The position numbers were made by a program, and so were the translations under genes. Below are positions 7,040-16,061 of a stretch of DNA of 56,102 nucleotides, piece by piece. Under the pieces are notes generated by a model, which was not told the origin of the DNA, made no database searches, and saw nothing but the letters and a program-made list of their open reading frames with translations. How positions within the stretch are numbered: position 1 is the first letter of the stretch; every line of letters starts with the position of its first letter. The DNA is from JBCCOW01 sp038749105 (GTDB lineage: Bacteria; Planctomycetota; Phycisphaerae; Phycisphaerales; Phycisphaeraceae): NCBI GenBank assembly GCA_038749105.1, contig JBCDIM010000021.1:1-56102 (forward strand), in the 5' to 3' direction.

Positions 7040-7789
7040 ATGAAACACCCGCTCTTCTTGATCGCGCTGATCGCCTTGCCCCTCCACGCCCAACCCGCCA
7101 CACAACCCACTATCGATGACCTGCTACGCCAAGCGAAGACCGCCCGTGGTCCAGACGACCCCAGCCCTCTCCCGCAAGCCATCGCCCAACGCCACGGCCT
7201 CGACGCCTGGCCCACCGTCACCCAGCTCGACTTCACCTTCAACGTGAAGACCCCCAAACGCGAGATCGCCCGCCAATGGTCTTGGCGCCCCCACGACCAC
7301 CAGGTCACCCGCACCATCAACGACCAACCCCTCACCTTCGACCCCACTACGGTCACCACCGAATCGCCCGGCCCGATCCTCGCCGCCCACAAAGAATTCA
7401 TCAACGACACCTACTGGCTCCTCTTCCCCTTCCAGCTCGTCTGGTCCAACCCCACCGTCACTCCCTTCGGGCTCGTCGATACCCCCATCGCCAAGACCCC
7501 CGCTATCCGTATGGATGTGACCTACCCCACCGGCGGCTATACCCCCGGCGACACCTACCAACTCTACCTGCAGCCCGATGGTGGCCTTATCCGCGAGTGG
7601 ACCTTCGCCCGACCCAACAAGCCCGACCGCCACTTCGCCTTCCAAGACCCCGTCACCCTCGGCCCCCTGCTCACCTACCTCAACCACCCCACCGCCGACG
7701 GCTCGGTCAACGTCTTCTTCACCAACCTCTCGATCCAAACCACCACCAGCGATACCCCGATCAAGCCCGTTCCGCTCGTGACCGATTGA
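7040..7789 (+). CDS. Secreted protein of unknown function
   Basis: This 249-residue protein has a clear signal peptide (MKHPLFLIALIALPLHA, followed by QPATQ), so it should be exported. I do not recognise the family. The mature part has features of a beta-rich envelope protein: LDFTFNVKTPKREIARQW, a central FPFQLVWSNPTVTPFGL block and repeated tyrosines in YPTGGYTPGDTYQLYLQPDGG. That pattern recalls periplasmic proteins that report changes in an outer-membrane lipoprotein-like fold, but this is only an impression. ATG at 7040 was chosen because it is followed at once by the signal peptide. It lies 37 bp after ruvB in the same direction. Confidence 0.75.
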   Translation: MKHPLFLIALIALPLHAQPATQPTIDDLLRQAKTARGPDDPSPLPQAIAQRHGLDAWPTVTQLDFTFNVKTPKREIARQWSWRPHDHQVTRTINDQPLTFDPTTVTTESPGPILAAHKEFINDTYWLLFPFQLVWSNPTVTPFGLVDTPIAKTPAIRMDVTYPTGGYTPGDTYQLYLQPDGGLIREWTFARPNKPDRHFAFQDPVTLGPLLTYLNHPTADGSVNVFFTNLSIQTTTSDTPIKPVPLVTD

Positions 7790-7914
7790 CCCGTCTCCAC
7801 CACCACGCCGCGAGACGGGGCGTGTCGCCCAGGCCGGCCCAACACGGGCCGACTCGCCTACCGCGTCAGTACAGCCCACACCCGCGCCTAGGCTCTAATC
7901 ATTAGCGCCTACTC

Positions 7915-8634
7915 ATGCTCGACTCCCCCTTCGCCGCCTCCGCTGCCGTCCTCGCCGGCCTGCTCCTCATCATCGCCGCGATCGTTGCCGCCGAACGCCA
8001 CGCCCGCCGTGTCCGCCAACGCCAACGCGACGACTTGCTCGCCCTCCTCGACGACCCCGACATCGAAGCTGTGACCGGCCAGGACAACCTGGCCGACGCC
8101 AGTTCCCGCGTCCAGGTCATCCTCAAGCTCATGGCCTTCTACGCCCGGCAGATCCACCTCCCCGCCGTCCTCCGCCTCACCAACCAGCCCTTCGCCGTCG
8201 AGATCACCCACGCCGTCATCGGCATGGAGCGATCCAACGCCAACCACCAGACCCTCGACAAGCTCGTCGTCGTCTGCCACGCCTTCCCCGAAGACACCCC
8301 GCCCCTGCCCGACTTCCAGCTCCTACCCTCCCACCCCATCTTCCGCTCGGTCTACCGCCAGCCCGTCTTCGACCATTCCTCACCCTTCGGCAAACGTAAC
8401 CTCGTCCTCGGCACCGAACACCGCGCCGTCCAGGACCGCCTCCACCGCGAGGCCCGCGCTCTGCTCGCTGACAACCGAGACCTCTGCATCACCGCCGAGC
8501 AAGGCCTCTTAGCGTTCTACCTCCACGCCGAGACTGTCCAGCCCCGCGACCTGCCCGCTCATCTCACCCGCTGCCTCACCCTTGCCCACACCCTCCTCGA
8601 ACCTCCCAACCGCGACCCACGCGCCACCCCCTAA
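7915..8634 (+). CDS. Membrane-anchored protein of unknown function
   Basis: The 239-residue product has one N-terminal transmembrane helix (about residues 9-25, AAVLAGLLLIIAAIVAAE) followed by a basic stretch (RHARRVRQRQR), so the bulk probably faces the cytoplasm. The soluble part is alpha/beta in character, with HLPAVLRLTNQPFAVEITHAVIG and DKLVVVCHAFPED segments; no catalytic motif was recognised. Its TAA stop lies in a palindromic repeat, as with ruvB. It is convergent with the cation-exchanger gene. It could be a planctomycete-specific protein; no function is proposed. Confidence 0.7.
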   Translation: MLDSPFAASAAVLAGLLLIIAAIVAAERHARRVRQRQRDDLLALLDDPDIEAVTGQDNLADASSRVQVILKLMAFYARQIHLPAVLRLTNQPFAVEITHAVIGMERSNANHQTLDKLVVVCHAFPEDTPPLPDFQLLPSHPIFRSVYRQPVFDHSSPFGKRNLVLGTEHRAVQDRLHREARALLADNRDLCITAEQGLLAFYLHAETVQPRDLPAHLTRCLTLAHTLLEPPNRDPRATP

Positions 8635-8659
8635 AGCCCGGCCGTCGCCACGGCCAGCC
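8632..8659. repeat. Palindromic element, TAAAGCC sub-type, between convergent genes
   Basis: It starts TAAAGCCCGGCCGT and ends ACGGCCAGCC. The arms GGCCGT (8640-8645) and ACGGCC (8650-8655) pair around CGCC. The element supplies the TAA stop of the upstream gene, exactly as at the end of ruvB, and lies 10 bp from the stop of the convergent cation exchanger. Confidence 0.6.
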
Positions 8660-8668
8660 CCTCGCTGC

Positions 8669-9784
8669 TCATCCCCGCAAGAAGTTCAACGCAATAAACG
8701 CAAAGTACATCACCAGCAAAGGCCAACCCATCCACTTCTCAAAACCGCCGCGTTTTCCCGCCCGGAAGATATACAATCGGAACAGCACCAGCATCGCCAG
8801 CATCGTCGGCAGCTGAATCGAGAGAAACGCATAAGAAACACCACCGCCAGCTTCCGGGGGCAGCGCCTCGACAATCGGGAGCGGCTTCGCCAGCGCCGCC
8901 GCACCGATCACAAACAGCACGTTCAAGATATCCGCCCCGATCACGTTCCCCACCAGAAGCTCCGGGTGCCCCCGCCGGATCGCCGTGATCCCCACCACCA
9001 GCTCGGGCAGGCTCGTCCCCAGTGCGACCAGCGTTGCCGCCACCACAGCCTTGGGCATCCCCAGCTGGATCGCCACCTCCGACACCGACTGCACCAGCCC
9101 GTCCCCCGCGACCACCACCATCGCCAGCCCCACCACCAGCAGCCCCACCAGCGCCCCCGCGCTCTTCTCGCCGTGCGGCTTGCGGTCGCTCGTGGTGCTG
9201 CCGTCCTCTTCCACCAGCAGGTGCGGCTCACCCATCGGGTGCTGCTTCGCCCACTTCACCGACACCACCAGATACCCCACCAACAGCACCAGCAGCCCGG
9301 CACCGACGCCCCGCCCGAGCACCGCCGCGTCCCCGTGCACCGCGTACAGCCCGTAGCACATCCCCGCCAGCAGTGCCGCCACCCCGAACTGCACCCACCC
9401 CTGCCGAGCCAGCACGAACCGGTCCGCCGGAAGCACCGCCAGCACACACCCCAGCCCGAAGATCAGCCCCGTGTCCGCGATAATCGACCCCACCCCGTTG
9501 CCCAGCGCCAGCCCCGCGTTGCCGCCCCACGCCGCCATCACCGACACCGCCATCTCCGGGCTCGTCGTCCCCAGGGACACGATCGTCGCCCCCACCACCA
9601 CCTCCGGCATCCCCAGCCGACGGGCCAGCCCCGCCGCCCCCTCCACCAGCAGGTCCGCCCCCTTGATCACGATCACCATCCCCACCACCGCGATCACCGC
9701 CAGCAGCCACGGATTGCCCCCCGCAAACCACGACGCCGGCAGCAGCGTCCCAACCGTCAGTCCATCCATCATGGCCGGGATCAT
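8669..9784 (-). CDS. Cation:proton / Ca2+:Na+ antiporter of the CaCA superfamily (YrbG-like)
   Basis: CaCA exchangers export Ca2+ or other cations against Na+ or H+. The 371-residue protein has about ten hydrophobic segments arranged as an inverted duplication. Both alpha repeats are visible: the first with GADLLVEGAAGLARRLG then VVGATIVSLGTTSPEM, the second with GDGLVQSVSEVAIQLG then VVAATLVALGTSLPEL, followed by GNVIGADILNVLFVIGAAAL. The central cytoplasmic loop is acidic/polar (about 200-230). ATG at 9784 overlaps the stop of the upstream gene as ATGA, so translation is probably coupled. The ion specificity cannot be told from sequence alone. Confidence 0.9.
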   Translation of the reverse strand: MIPAMMDGLTVGTLLPASWFAGGNPWLLAVIAVVGMVIVIKGADLLVEGAAGLARRLGMPEVVVGATIVSLGTTSPEMAVSVMAAWGGNAGLALGNGVGSIIADTGLIFGLGCVLAVLPADRFVLARQGWVQFGVAALLAGMCYGLYAVHGDAAVLGRGVGAGLLVLLVGYLVVSVKWAKQHPMGEPHLLVEEDGSTTSDRKPHGEKSAGALVGLLVVGLAMVVVAGDGLVQSVSEVAIQLGMPKAVVAATLVALGTSLPELVVGITAIRRGHPELLVGNVIGADILNVLFVIGAAALAKPLPIVEALPPEAGGGVSYAFLSIQLPTMLAMLVLFRLYIFRAGKRGGFEKWMGWPLLVMYFAFIALNFLRG

Positions 9785-11823
9785 ACCGAACCCGCCCCCC
9801 TCAACCGGTCCCCACCCGCACCCCCACCCGCACCCCCGCCCGCACTTCCACCCGCCCCTCCGCCCAACAGCACCACTCGAGCGCTCAGCCAAGCCGCGGT
9901 TTCGTCATCGCCCGACCGCCGCGCCGCCTCCGCCAGCACCCCGTGCGCCGCACCGCACGCCCGCCCCGGCAGCAGCTCCGCATACCCCACCCGCTCCCGC
10001 AGCAGCCCACGCCGTTCCGCTGTGGCTGTCCCCGTCGGGCCCGCGCCCAGACCCACCTCGGCCATCACCTCATACCGGCTCACCAACGCCAACCGCCGCA
10101 GACCTTCCATCAGCGTCAACCGCTCCCCCGCCAAGCCACTCAGCCCCGCGTACGCTCCCCAGAGGTCCCCCTCCTCGAGCCGGCTCTCCGCCAGGATCAA
10201 CCCCAAAGGCCCCCGCAAACTCCGCTTGCCCCGTCCCGAACCTCGTCGTGCTGAGACGCCCAGACGCCCGAGTACCGCTACGCACACCGCCGACGCCTCC
10301 GCCCACCGCTCTTGCCGGTGACGCAGCACCGCCCACCACCGCACCACCCCCAGCCGAAGCCCCCGCACCACCAGCCGACGCTCGAGCAGCCCCGCCAGCT
10401 CCCGCTCCGCCGCCGCCCAATCCCGTTCGCCCCGCTCCACCAGCTCCGCCACCACCGGCAGCCGACGCGACACCCGCGCCGACCACGACGCCAACACCCC
10501 CCACGCCACCAGCCCGAGCACCGGCAGCACCGCCGCCAAACCCCAGCCGCTGCCATCGAGTAACAGAGCGATCAACAATAGCCCGAGTGTCCCCCCCACC
10601 AGCAGCCCCCGCAGCCGATCGTCCTTCCGCAGCTCCCGCTCCAACGCCGCCCAGTCGAACACGCCCAGTCCCCCTTCCACCGCTTCGTGCCCCGCTGGCT
10701 CACGTCGCTCAAGGCGTTCGGCCGCGGTCTTTTGGGCCTCATCACCCGCCAGCCCAACCACCGATTCACGCCAGCCCATGACCTCGAGTGCCGCGATCTC
10801 GTTCAGCATCGCATAACGACGCACCAGCGCCTTGCTCGGTACCAAGAGCACCGCTCGTGTCCACCACCGCCGCGCCCCGTCGGCGTCCCCCACCTTCCAA
10901 TGGCACAACGCCATCAGCCCATACCCGTAGCCCGCCTCCATCCCCATCGGGCGAAGCCGTTCGACCAGGCGGTCTCCCCGCTCAACGCCCTCCGCGAAGT
11001 GGTGTGTCACCACATCCTGGACCAGCCCGGCGTAGGCAAACCCGGCCGCTAGACCCTCGCGCTCGCCCGGGCGGAACGGCAGCGTGTCTGATCCGCCGTT
11101 GATCGGGTCCATCTCGCCCAGCATCCGTCGAACCCGCCGCAGGTCGTCATCCGCGTCCCCCAACCGATCGAGCCGGAGCGCGAGGACCGCCCGCGAGAGC
11201 CGTAGGCCGGCCCCCGCTGGGTGCTCCGCCGGAAGCCGACCGAGCAGCGTCTCGACCGACACCATCGACGCCCCCCACGCGCCAACCTCCGCCAGCCCTC
11301 GCCCCATGATCGCCACCACCTTCGCCCACGCCCCAGGCTGGCCCCGGACCCGCGGCAGCAGCCGCCACCCAATGCTCAAGGCGCCCGCCCAGTCCCGCAG
11401 CACGCCCAGGTCATCCATCTCCCGGATTTCGCGTTCAAGCCCCCGCATCCGCCTTCCCCGCCAGGCCCCCCACACCATCAGCCCGACCAGGGTCACCCAC
11501 AGCAGCACCAGCAGACCACCCCGCTCCCCACTCACAAACAGCATCAACCCCAACACACCCACCCCGACCAGCAACACGACCGGCAACTTCGACAAAAGCC
11601 CAAGGCCGCTCGACCCACCGCCGCTCGTCGATCGCCCCAGGTCATGCCGACGCAGGTGCTCCGCCCACTGCTCCGCGGTTGGCGGGGTGAACGCCGGCCC
11701 CGAATCGTCCGACCCCGCCGCCCCGGCAGCACCGCTGCGCTCGACCGCTTGAGCCGCCGCATTGCCGTTGTCGGTTACCGCGTCGTGTGCCATCCGATCC
11801 ATCTGGGAACGATAACGCCGCAA
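9781..11823 (-). CDS. Large membrane protein with helical TPR-like repeats, function unknown
   Basis: The 680-residue product has a Gln/Gly/Ser-rich N-terminus, a hydrophobic pair at about 80-120 (VVLLVGVGVLGLMLFV and LLVLLWVTLVGLMVW), a long helical region (about 125-380) with TPR-like spacing of Leu/Ala/Gly, a second hydrophobic pair at about 400-440 and another helical region. I see no enzymatic motif. The end overlaps the antiporter start by 4 bp, which suggests the two products are made together. A degenerate GAAGCCCACGG-type repeat (10002-10029) and a CGCGGCT-type repeat (11736-11766) lie inside the frame in low-conservation regions. ATG at 11802 is an alternative start. A scaffold role is only a guess. 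Confidence 0.7.
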   Translation of the reverse strand: MRRYRSQMDRMAHDAVTDNGNAAAQAVERSGAAGAAGSDDSGPAFTPPTAEQWAEHLRRHDLGRSTSGGGSSGLGLLSKLPVVLLVGVGVLGLMLFVSGERGGLLVLLWVTLVGLMVWGAWRGRRMRGLEREIREMDDLGVLRDWAGALSIGWRLLPRVRGQPGAWAKVVAIMGRGLAEVGAWGASMVSVETLLGRLPAEHPAGAGLRLSRAVLALRLDRLGDADDDLRRVRRMLGEMDPINGGSDTLPFRPGEREGLAAGFAYAGLVQDVVTHHFAEGVERGDRLVERLRPMGMEAGYGYGLMALCHWKVGDADGARRWWTRAVLLVPSKALVRRYAMLNEIAALEVMGWRESVVGLAGDEAQKTAAERLERREPAGHEAVEGGLGVFDWAALERELRKDDRLRGLLVGGTLGLLLIALLLDGSGWGLAAVLPVLGLVAWGVLASWSARVSRRLPVVAELVERGERDWAAAERELAGLLERRLVVRGLRLGVVRWWAVLRHRQERWAEASAVCVAVLGRLGVSARRGSGRGKRSLRGPLGLILAESRLEEGDLWGAYAGLSGLAGERLTLMEGLRRLALVSRYEVMAEVGLGAGPTGTATAERRGLLRERVGYAELLPGRACGAAHGVLAEAARRSGDDETAAWLSARVVLLGGGAGGSAGGGAGGGAGGDRLRGAGSV
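10002..10029. repeat. Degenerate palindromic element inside the TPR-like gene
   Basis: The sequence GCAGCCCACGCCGTTCCGC followed by TGTGGCTGT is close to the copy at 5532, and both encode TAERRGL in the same minus-strand phase. The arms now carry mismatches. Confidence 0.5.
11736..11766. repeat. Degenerate CGCGGCT-type element near the 5' end of the TPR-like gene
   Basis: It shares the blocks GCGCTCGA and GCTTGAGCCG with the unit at 5751, but lacks seven bases between them. On the minus strand it reads NAAAQAVERS, comparable with DNAAQAASPR of the M28 copy. It may be chance. Confidence 0.35.
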
Positions 11824-11897
11824 CCCCGGGCACGCCCTAGCCGGCCCTTGTGCCCGCCACTCAGCGGTCCGTGCTCACGCTCGGCCAGCAGCCCGGC

Positions 11898-12563
11898 TCA
11901 CTCCGCCACCACCCGCTTCAGGTCTGCTACCAAGACCCCCACCGACTGCGTCACCAGCCCGTCGTAAAACCCCCGCACTCGCCCTTGCCGATCCACCAGC
12001 ACCATCTTCGACGTGTGGAAGACGGGTGTCGTGTCGTCCACTTCGGGGTCCGCCTCCCCGACCGCAAACCCGAACCCCTCCCGCACCAGCGTCCACACCT
12101 TCGCCTGATCCGCCCGCAGGAAGTTCCACCGCCCCGGGTCGGCACCGACTTCTTCGGCATAGGCCGACAAGACCTCGCGTGTGTCGTGGGCCGGGTCCAC
12201 CGCGATCGTGAACAGCTGCACCCCGCCCAGCTCCGGGTCCGCCTTCACCGCTGCCTGCACCTCCGCCATCCGCTTGGCTAGGACCGGGCAGATCCCCCGG
12301 CAGCGCGTCAACGCAAAGTCCGTCACCCACACCACGCCCTCCAGGTTCGCTCGGCTCACCGTCTGCCCCGCGGTGTCCTCCAGCTCAAACGGCGGCAGCT
12401 CATAGACCCCTTTAGCCGAGAGCAGGCCCGTGGGTTCGGGCTCTCCCAGAAGCCGGTCCAAGTCCCCGTTCCACCACGCCACCAACACCACCACCCCGCA
12501 CGCCAACAACGCCGCCCCCAGACCAATCCCCATCGGCAACCATCTCACAGCAGACTGTTTCAT
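11898..12563 (-). CDS. SCO1/SenC-type copper chaperone
   Basis: SCO proteins are membrane-anchored thioredoxin-fold proteins that deliver copper to the CuA centre of cytochrome c oxidase. The 221-residue product has an N-terminal membrane anchor (about 11-31) and a thioredoxin-like domain. The copper-binding set is intact: Cys88 and Cys92 in TRCRGICPV and His183 in PVFHTSKMVLVD. The VDPAHDTREVLSAYAEEVGAD block is characteristic of the family. It lies 43 bp downstream of the ABC-2 permease gene in the same direction, a pairing common in cytochrome oxidase assembly loci, although no oxidase subunit is in the window. Confidence 0.94.
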   Translation of the reverse strand: MKQSAVRWLPMGIGLGAALLACGVVVLVAWWNGDLDRLLGEPEPTGLLSAKGVYELPPFELEDTAGQTVSRANLEGVVWVTDFALTRCRGICPVLAKRMAEVQAAVKADPELGGVQLFTIAVDPAHDTREVLSAYAEEVGADPGRWNFLRADQAKVWTLVREGFGFAVGEADPEVDDTTPVFHTSKMVLVDRQGRVRGFYDGLVTQSVGVLVADLKRVVAE

Positions 12564-12606
12564 GCCGGCATTCTACGCCCGCCAAACCGCGCCTCGCACA
12601 TCCCAC

Positions 12607-13419
12607 TTACCCCCGGCGCGCCACCCGTCCGGCCAACGCCACCCCCACCACCGCGACGCCCAACGCGGCCGCGGCGACCACCCCCATCGGCAGCCCCAAC
12701 CCGCCGTCGCCCCCAAGCATCAGCCCTGTCAGAAGACCCTGCCCGTAGGTCATCGGGTTGGCGTACATCACCACCCGCATCCCCAGCGGGGCCGTCTCCG
12801 CGGGGAACACCGCGCCCGAGAGCATCCAGGCCGGCATCAGCAGCAGGTTCATGATCGCGTGGAAGCCCGCCGTCGAATCCATCGGCCACGCCAACGCCAA
12901 CCCAAACCCCGTCACCCCCACGGCCAGCAGCGCCATCGCCCCCAACACCCCGCCCACCACCATTAGGCTCGGCCACGCCCCGACCACGAACGGCCAAGCC
13001 GCCAGAAACGCCAGCCCCTGCACCATCGCGATGCTCGCCCCGCCCCCCACCTTCCCCAGCACCAACGCCCATCGGCCCGCCGGGCTCACCAACGCCCCTT
13101 GCAAAAAGCCTTCCTTCCGGTCTTCAATAACGCTCACCGTCGTGAAGATCGCCGTGAACAGCAGCATCAGCCCGAGCGCCCCCGGGAAGAAATACGCCAG
13201 GTACCCCACTCCCTCCTGCGCCCCTTCGTCCACCACCATCACCCGGTCCAACCCAAAGCCCAGCAGCGCCCAAAACACCAACGGCGTTGCGACCGCCCCG
13301 ATCACCCGGTTCCGCTGCCGAAAGAACCGCACCATCTCCCGCCCCCACACCGCCCGCACCGCGCCCCACCCGACCCCACGCCCGCTTGAAACAACACCAC
13401 TGACCAACGCCTCGCTCAA
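12607..13419 (-). CDS. ABC-2 type transporter permease
   Basis: This 270-residue membrane protein has the layout of an ABC-2 permease: a cytoplasmic amphipathic start (REMVRFFRQRNRVIGAVATPLVFWALLGFGL), six predicted membrane segments and the FFPGALGLMLLFTAIFTTVSVIEDRKEGFLQG region typical of NodJ/DrrB-like proteins, then MPAWMLSGAVFPAET and YANPMTYGQGLL. The start is TTG at 13419. No ATPase gene is adjacent in this window, which is unusual for the family; it may lie elsewhere. Its partner gene downstream is the SCO1-type chaperone. Substrate not known. Confidence 0.87.
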   Translation of the reverse strand: MSEALVSGVVSSGRGVGWGAVRAVWGREMVRFFRQRNRVIGAVATPLVFWALLGFGLDRVMVVDEGAQEGVGYLAYFFPGALGLMLLFTAIFTTVSVIEDRKEGFLQGALVSPAGRWALVLGKVGGGASIAMVQGLAFLAAWPFVVGAWPSLMVVGGVLGAMALLAVGVTGFGLALAWPMDSTAGFHAIMNLLLMPAWMLSGAVFPAETAPLGMRVVMYANPMTYGQGLLTGLMLGGDGGLGLPMGVVAAAALGVAVVGVALAGRVARRG

Positions 13420-13468
13420 GCCAAACCCTTTCGGTCAACCCCGACCCGGATCCGTGCCATCCTAGGCT

Positions 13469-14788
13469 CTAACCCTTCGCCGCTTCGTCCACCAACCCGC
13501 AAAACCGCCCGCAAAGCAGCCGCTTGCCGTACGCCGTCTGCGACCGCTCCAACCCCACCCCGCCGATACGCTCCAGTTCGTCCCGCGCCGCCTCCCCCGA
13601 CAACCGCACCAGCAGCTCCGCGAGCCCCGCCGCGTCGCCATGGTCCACCCGATAGCCGCACCCCTCTTCCCCCACGATCCGCCCCGCGTGCGACCGCTCC
13701 GGCCCCACCAACACCACCGGCCTCCCCACCGCCATCACCCCGTACACCTTGCACGGGTGCACGATCCCCACCATCGCCTCCCCCATCGACACCAGGTGTA
13801 CATCCGCCGAAGACAACGACTCCTCCAAGACCTCCACTTGTTGGTACGGCAGCGTTACTACGTTCTCCAGCCCCCGCTCCGCCTTCACCCGCTCGACCTC
13901 TTCCTTTCCGAGCCCCCCACCAATAAACACGAACAACACCCGCCCCCCACCCGCCGACTCCCCCCGCTCCTGCAGCAACGCCGCCGCGTCCAGCGCCGTG
14001 TCCAGCGGGTGTGCCGGCGAGAGATTCCCGGAATACATCACGACAAACCGCTCACCCCAGCCACCCCAACCCTGCTGCTCTCGAAACGCCGTCCCCTTGC
14101 GTACCGCTACCGGCCGCGGCGGATCTTTTTCCGCGTCATGCGCCGGCCACGGCGGCACCACCACCATCCGCTGTTCCAATCCAGCACGCTCGCCTTCCGG
14201 CAGCTTCGCCAGCAGCCGCTCCGCCATGAACTCATCCAGCGCCACCACCGTTGCTGCCCGCCGTAGCATCTTGACCACCATCCACTCAAACAGCCGCGCG
14301 GGACGACTCCCCGACGCCGTCTTGCCCATCGCGATCATCTGGTCCGGGTTGATATCCATCGCCCAGAATACGAACGGCACCCGCCTCACCCAACGCAGCC
14401 ACAGCCCCACCAACGGGCCCATCGGCGGCGACGTCGTCACCACCACCACCTTCAGCCGCCGAACGAACAGCCCCCGCAACCCCGCCTGCACGCAGAACAG
14501 CAACCCCCCCAACAGCCGCACCGAGATCGACCCCTTCCCGAAGTGCGACAGCCGAAGCCGACGCACCTTCACTCCATCGCGGTCTTCCTTACCGGGGTAC
14601 CGCTGGCTCGGGTCGTCGTAGCCCTTTGCCGATGCCACGCTCAGCATCCGCCAGCCTCCGCCCCCTTGCCCGGCCGCCAACCCCGCCGCTACATCGTGCA
14701 TGTGCTGACCCACCGCCGCCGGGTCCGGCGGGTACGTCTGGCTCACAATCAACGCGGTGCGGTCCGACACCGCCGAAGCATAACCCAC
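13469..14788 (-). CDS. GT4-family glycosyltransferase (WbuB-like)
   Basis: A cytoplasmic or membrane-associated transferase that would add a sugar from a nucleotide donor to a lipid-linked saccharide. It has a GT-B layout: N-terminal domain with SQTYPPDPAAVGQHMHDVAAGLA, a hydrophobic patch at about 85-145 (VRLLGGLLFCVQAG, FVFWAMDINPDQM) as in WbuB/WcaI proteins, and a C-terminal domain with FVVMYSGNLSPAHPLDTAL, VLFVFIGGGLGKEEVE, LPYQQVEVLEESLSSADVHLVSM and HPCKVYGVMAVGRPVV. The start is GTG at 14788; a GTG at 14770 is possible. It lies 33 bp after the epimerase gene in the same direction, so the two probably form a sugar-donor plus transferase pair. Confidence 0.88.
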   Translation of the reverse strand: MGYASAVSDRTALIVSQTYPPDPAAVGQHMHDVAAGLAAGQGGGGWRMLSVASAKGYDDPSQRYPGKEDRDGVKVRRLRLSHFGKGSISVRLLGGLLFCVQAGLRGLFVRRLKVVVVTTSPPMGPLVGLWLRWVRRVPFVFWAMDINPDQMIAMGKTASGSRPARLFEWMVVKMLRRAATVVALDEFMAERLLAKLPEGERAGLEQRMVVVPPWPAHDAEKDPPRPVAVRKGTAFREQQGWGGWGERFVVMYSGNLSPAHPLDTALDAAALLQERGESAGGGRVLFVFIGGGLGKEEVERVKAERGLENVVTLPYQQVEVLEESLSSADVHLVSMGEAMVGIVHPCKVYGVMAVGRPVVLVGPERSHAGRIVGEEGCGYRVDHGDAAGLAELLVRLSGEAARDELERIGGVGLERSQTAYGKRLLCGRFCGLVDEAAKG

Positions 14789-14821
14789 GCGATCAACCTC
14801 ACACCCCTCGACGCCCGCCGC

Positions 14822-15925
14822 TCACGCCGCCACACCCGTCTCGCTGATCCGCTCACCGCTGCCCCCGATCCCACGCCGCATCCTCGCGAGCTGTGCGACG
14901 CGCTGCTTCCGTGTGGCCGTGTGCTCGGCGTACTCACCCGACACCCACGCGTAGGTCTGCTCCAGACCATCACGCAGCCGGACGCCCGGGGCCCAGCCCA
15001 GCAGCTCGCGGATCCGCGTGTTGTCGGAGTTCCGCCCGTTGACACCCTTTGGCGCATCGAGCTTGTACCGCCGTTCCAGCTCCACCCCCGCGATCGACTC
15101 CACCAGCGAAACCAGCCCGTTGATGCTCACACCCTCGTCCGACCCCAGATTGATCGGCTCTATCACCTCGCTGCCCATCAGCCGGGCCATCCCCTCTAGG
15201 CAGTCGTCGATGTACATGAACGACCGCGTCTGCTTCCCGTCCCCCCAGACCTCGATCGAGTGTTCGCCGCTCGCGACGGCCTCGGCCACCTTCCGGCAGA
15301 TCGCCGCCGGGGCCTTCTCGCGCCCACCCCGCCAGGTGCCATACGGCCCGTAGACGTTGTGGAACCGCGCGACCCGCGTCGGCACGCCGTAGTCCTCCCG
15401 GAAGTGTCGGCACATCCGCTCGCTGAACAGCTTCTCCCAGCCGTACCCGTCCTCGGGCATCGCGGGGTAGGCGTCCGCTTCCCGTAGCCCGTCCAGCCGG
15501 GCCGTGGCCTGCAGGTCCGCCCGGTACACACACGCCGAGCTCGCATAGAAGTACCGCCGCAGATCCTTCAGCTCCCGACAGGCCTGCAGCAGATGCGTGT
15601 TGATCAGCACGCTGACCATGCAGTCGGCCTTGTGGGTCTCGATGAACCCCATGCCCCCCATGTCCGCCGCCAAGTTGTAGACCACCGACGCCCCCCGCAC
15701 CGCCAGCCCGCAGGCCTTGGGTTCACGCAGGTCCGCCACCACACTGTCCACCCCCGCCACCCGCTGATGCCACGCGTCCACCGGCTTGATATCCACCGCC
15801 CGCACCCGCTCAAACCCCCGCCGCTTCAGGTCCGCCACCAGATGCCCCCCGATGAACCCGCCGCCCCCGGCCACCACGACCAGCCCGTCACGATCCATCC
15901 CGTCGTCAAACCGCTGCGTCTGCAT
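14822..15925 (-). CDS. NAD-dependent epimerase, GDP-mannose 3,5-epimerase-like
   Basis: An extended short-chain dehydrogenase acting on nucleotide sugars. The 367-residue protein has the NAD-binding loop AGGGGFIGGHL (about 18-28) and a catalytic region with SSACVYR then DGYGWEKLFSE, giving Ser/Tyr/Lys. Several stretches follow plant GDP-mannose 3,5-epimerase closely: AADMGGMGFIETHKAD, RYFYASSACVYR, VYGPYGTWRGGREKAPAA, VWGDGKQTRSFMYIDDCLEG and GVNGRNSDN. That enzyme makes GDP-L-galactose and GDP-L-gulose from GDP-mannose. ATG at 15925 is favoured by an AGGAG box about 8 nt upstream. It is divergent from murJ. General dTDP/UDP-sugar epimerases are the alternative. Confidence 0.85.
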   Translation of the reverse strand: MQTQRFDDGMDRDGLVVVAGGGGFIGGHLVADLKRRGFERVRAVDIKPVDAWHQRVAGVDSVVADLREPKACGLAVRGASVVYNLAADMGGMGFIETHKADCMVSVLINTHLLQACRELKDLRRYFYASSACVYRADLQATARLDGLREADAYPAMPEDGYGWEKLFSERMCRHFREDYGVPTRVARFHNVYGPYGTWRGGREKAPAAICRKVAEAVASGEHSIEVWGDGKQTRSFMYIDDCLEGMARLMGSEVIEPINLGSDEGVSINGLVSLVESIAGVELERRYKLDAPKGVNGRNSDNTRIRELLGWAPGVRLRDGLEQTYAWVSGEYAEHTATRKQRVAQLARMRRGIGGSGERISETGVAA

Positions 15926-16002
15926 CCCTGAGGGCTCCTTCCGTGTTCGTTCAATATCGGACACCGCGGCACCCGTACTCCAAACCCTAGTGCCCCACAC
16001 CC

Positions 16003-16032
16003 TTAAAGGCTGGGGGTAGCTACCCCCAGGCT
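16003..16032. repeat. Palindromic element between divergent epimerase and murJ genes
   Basis: The arms CTGGGGGTAG (16010-16019) and CTACCCCCAG (16020-16029) form a perfect 10-bp palindrome without a loop. It is preceded by TAAAGG and followed by GCTGC, so the flanks resemble the TAAAGCC sub-type. It lies 30 bp before the murJ start codon and could influence translation of murJ. Confidence 0.65.
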
Positions 16033-16061
16033 GCAACCCCACCGATACCCTGTAAGACTCC

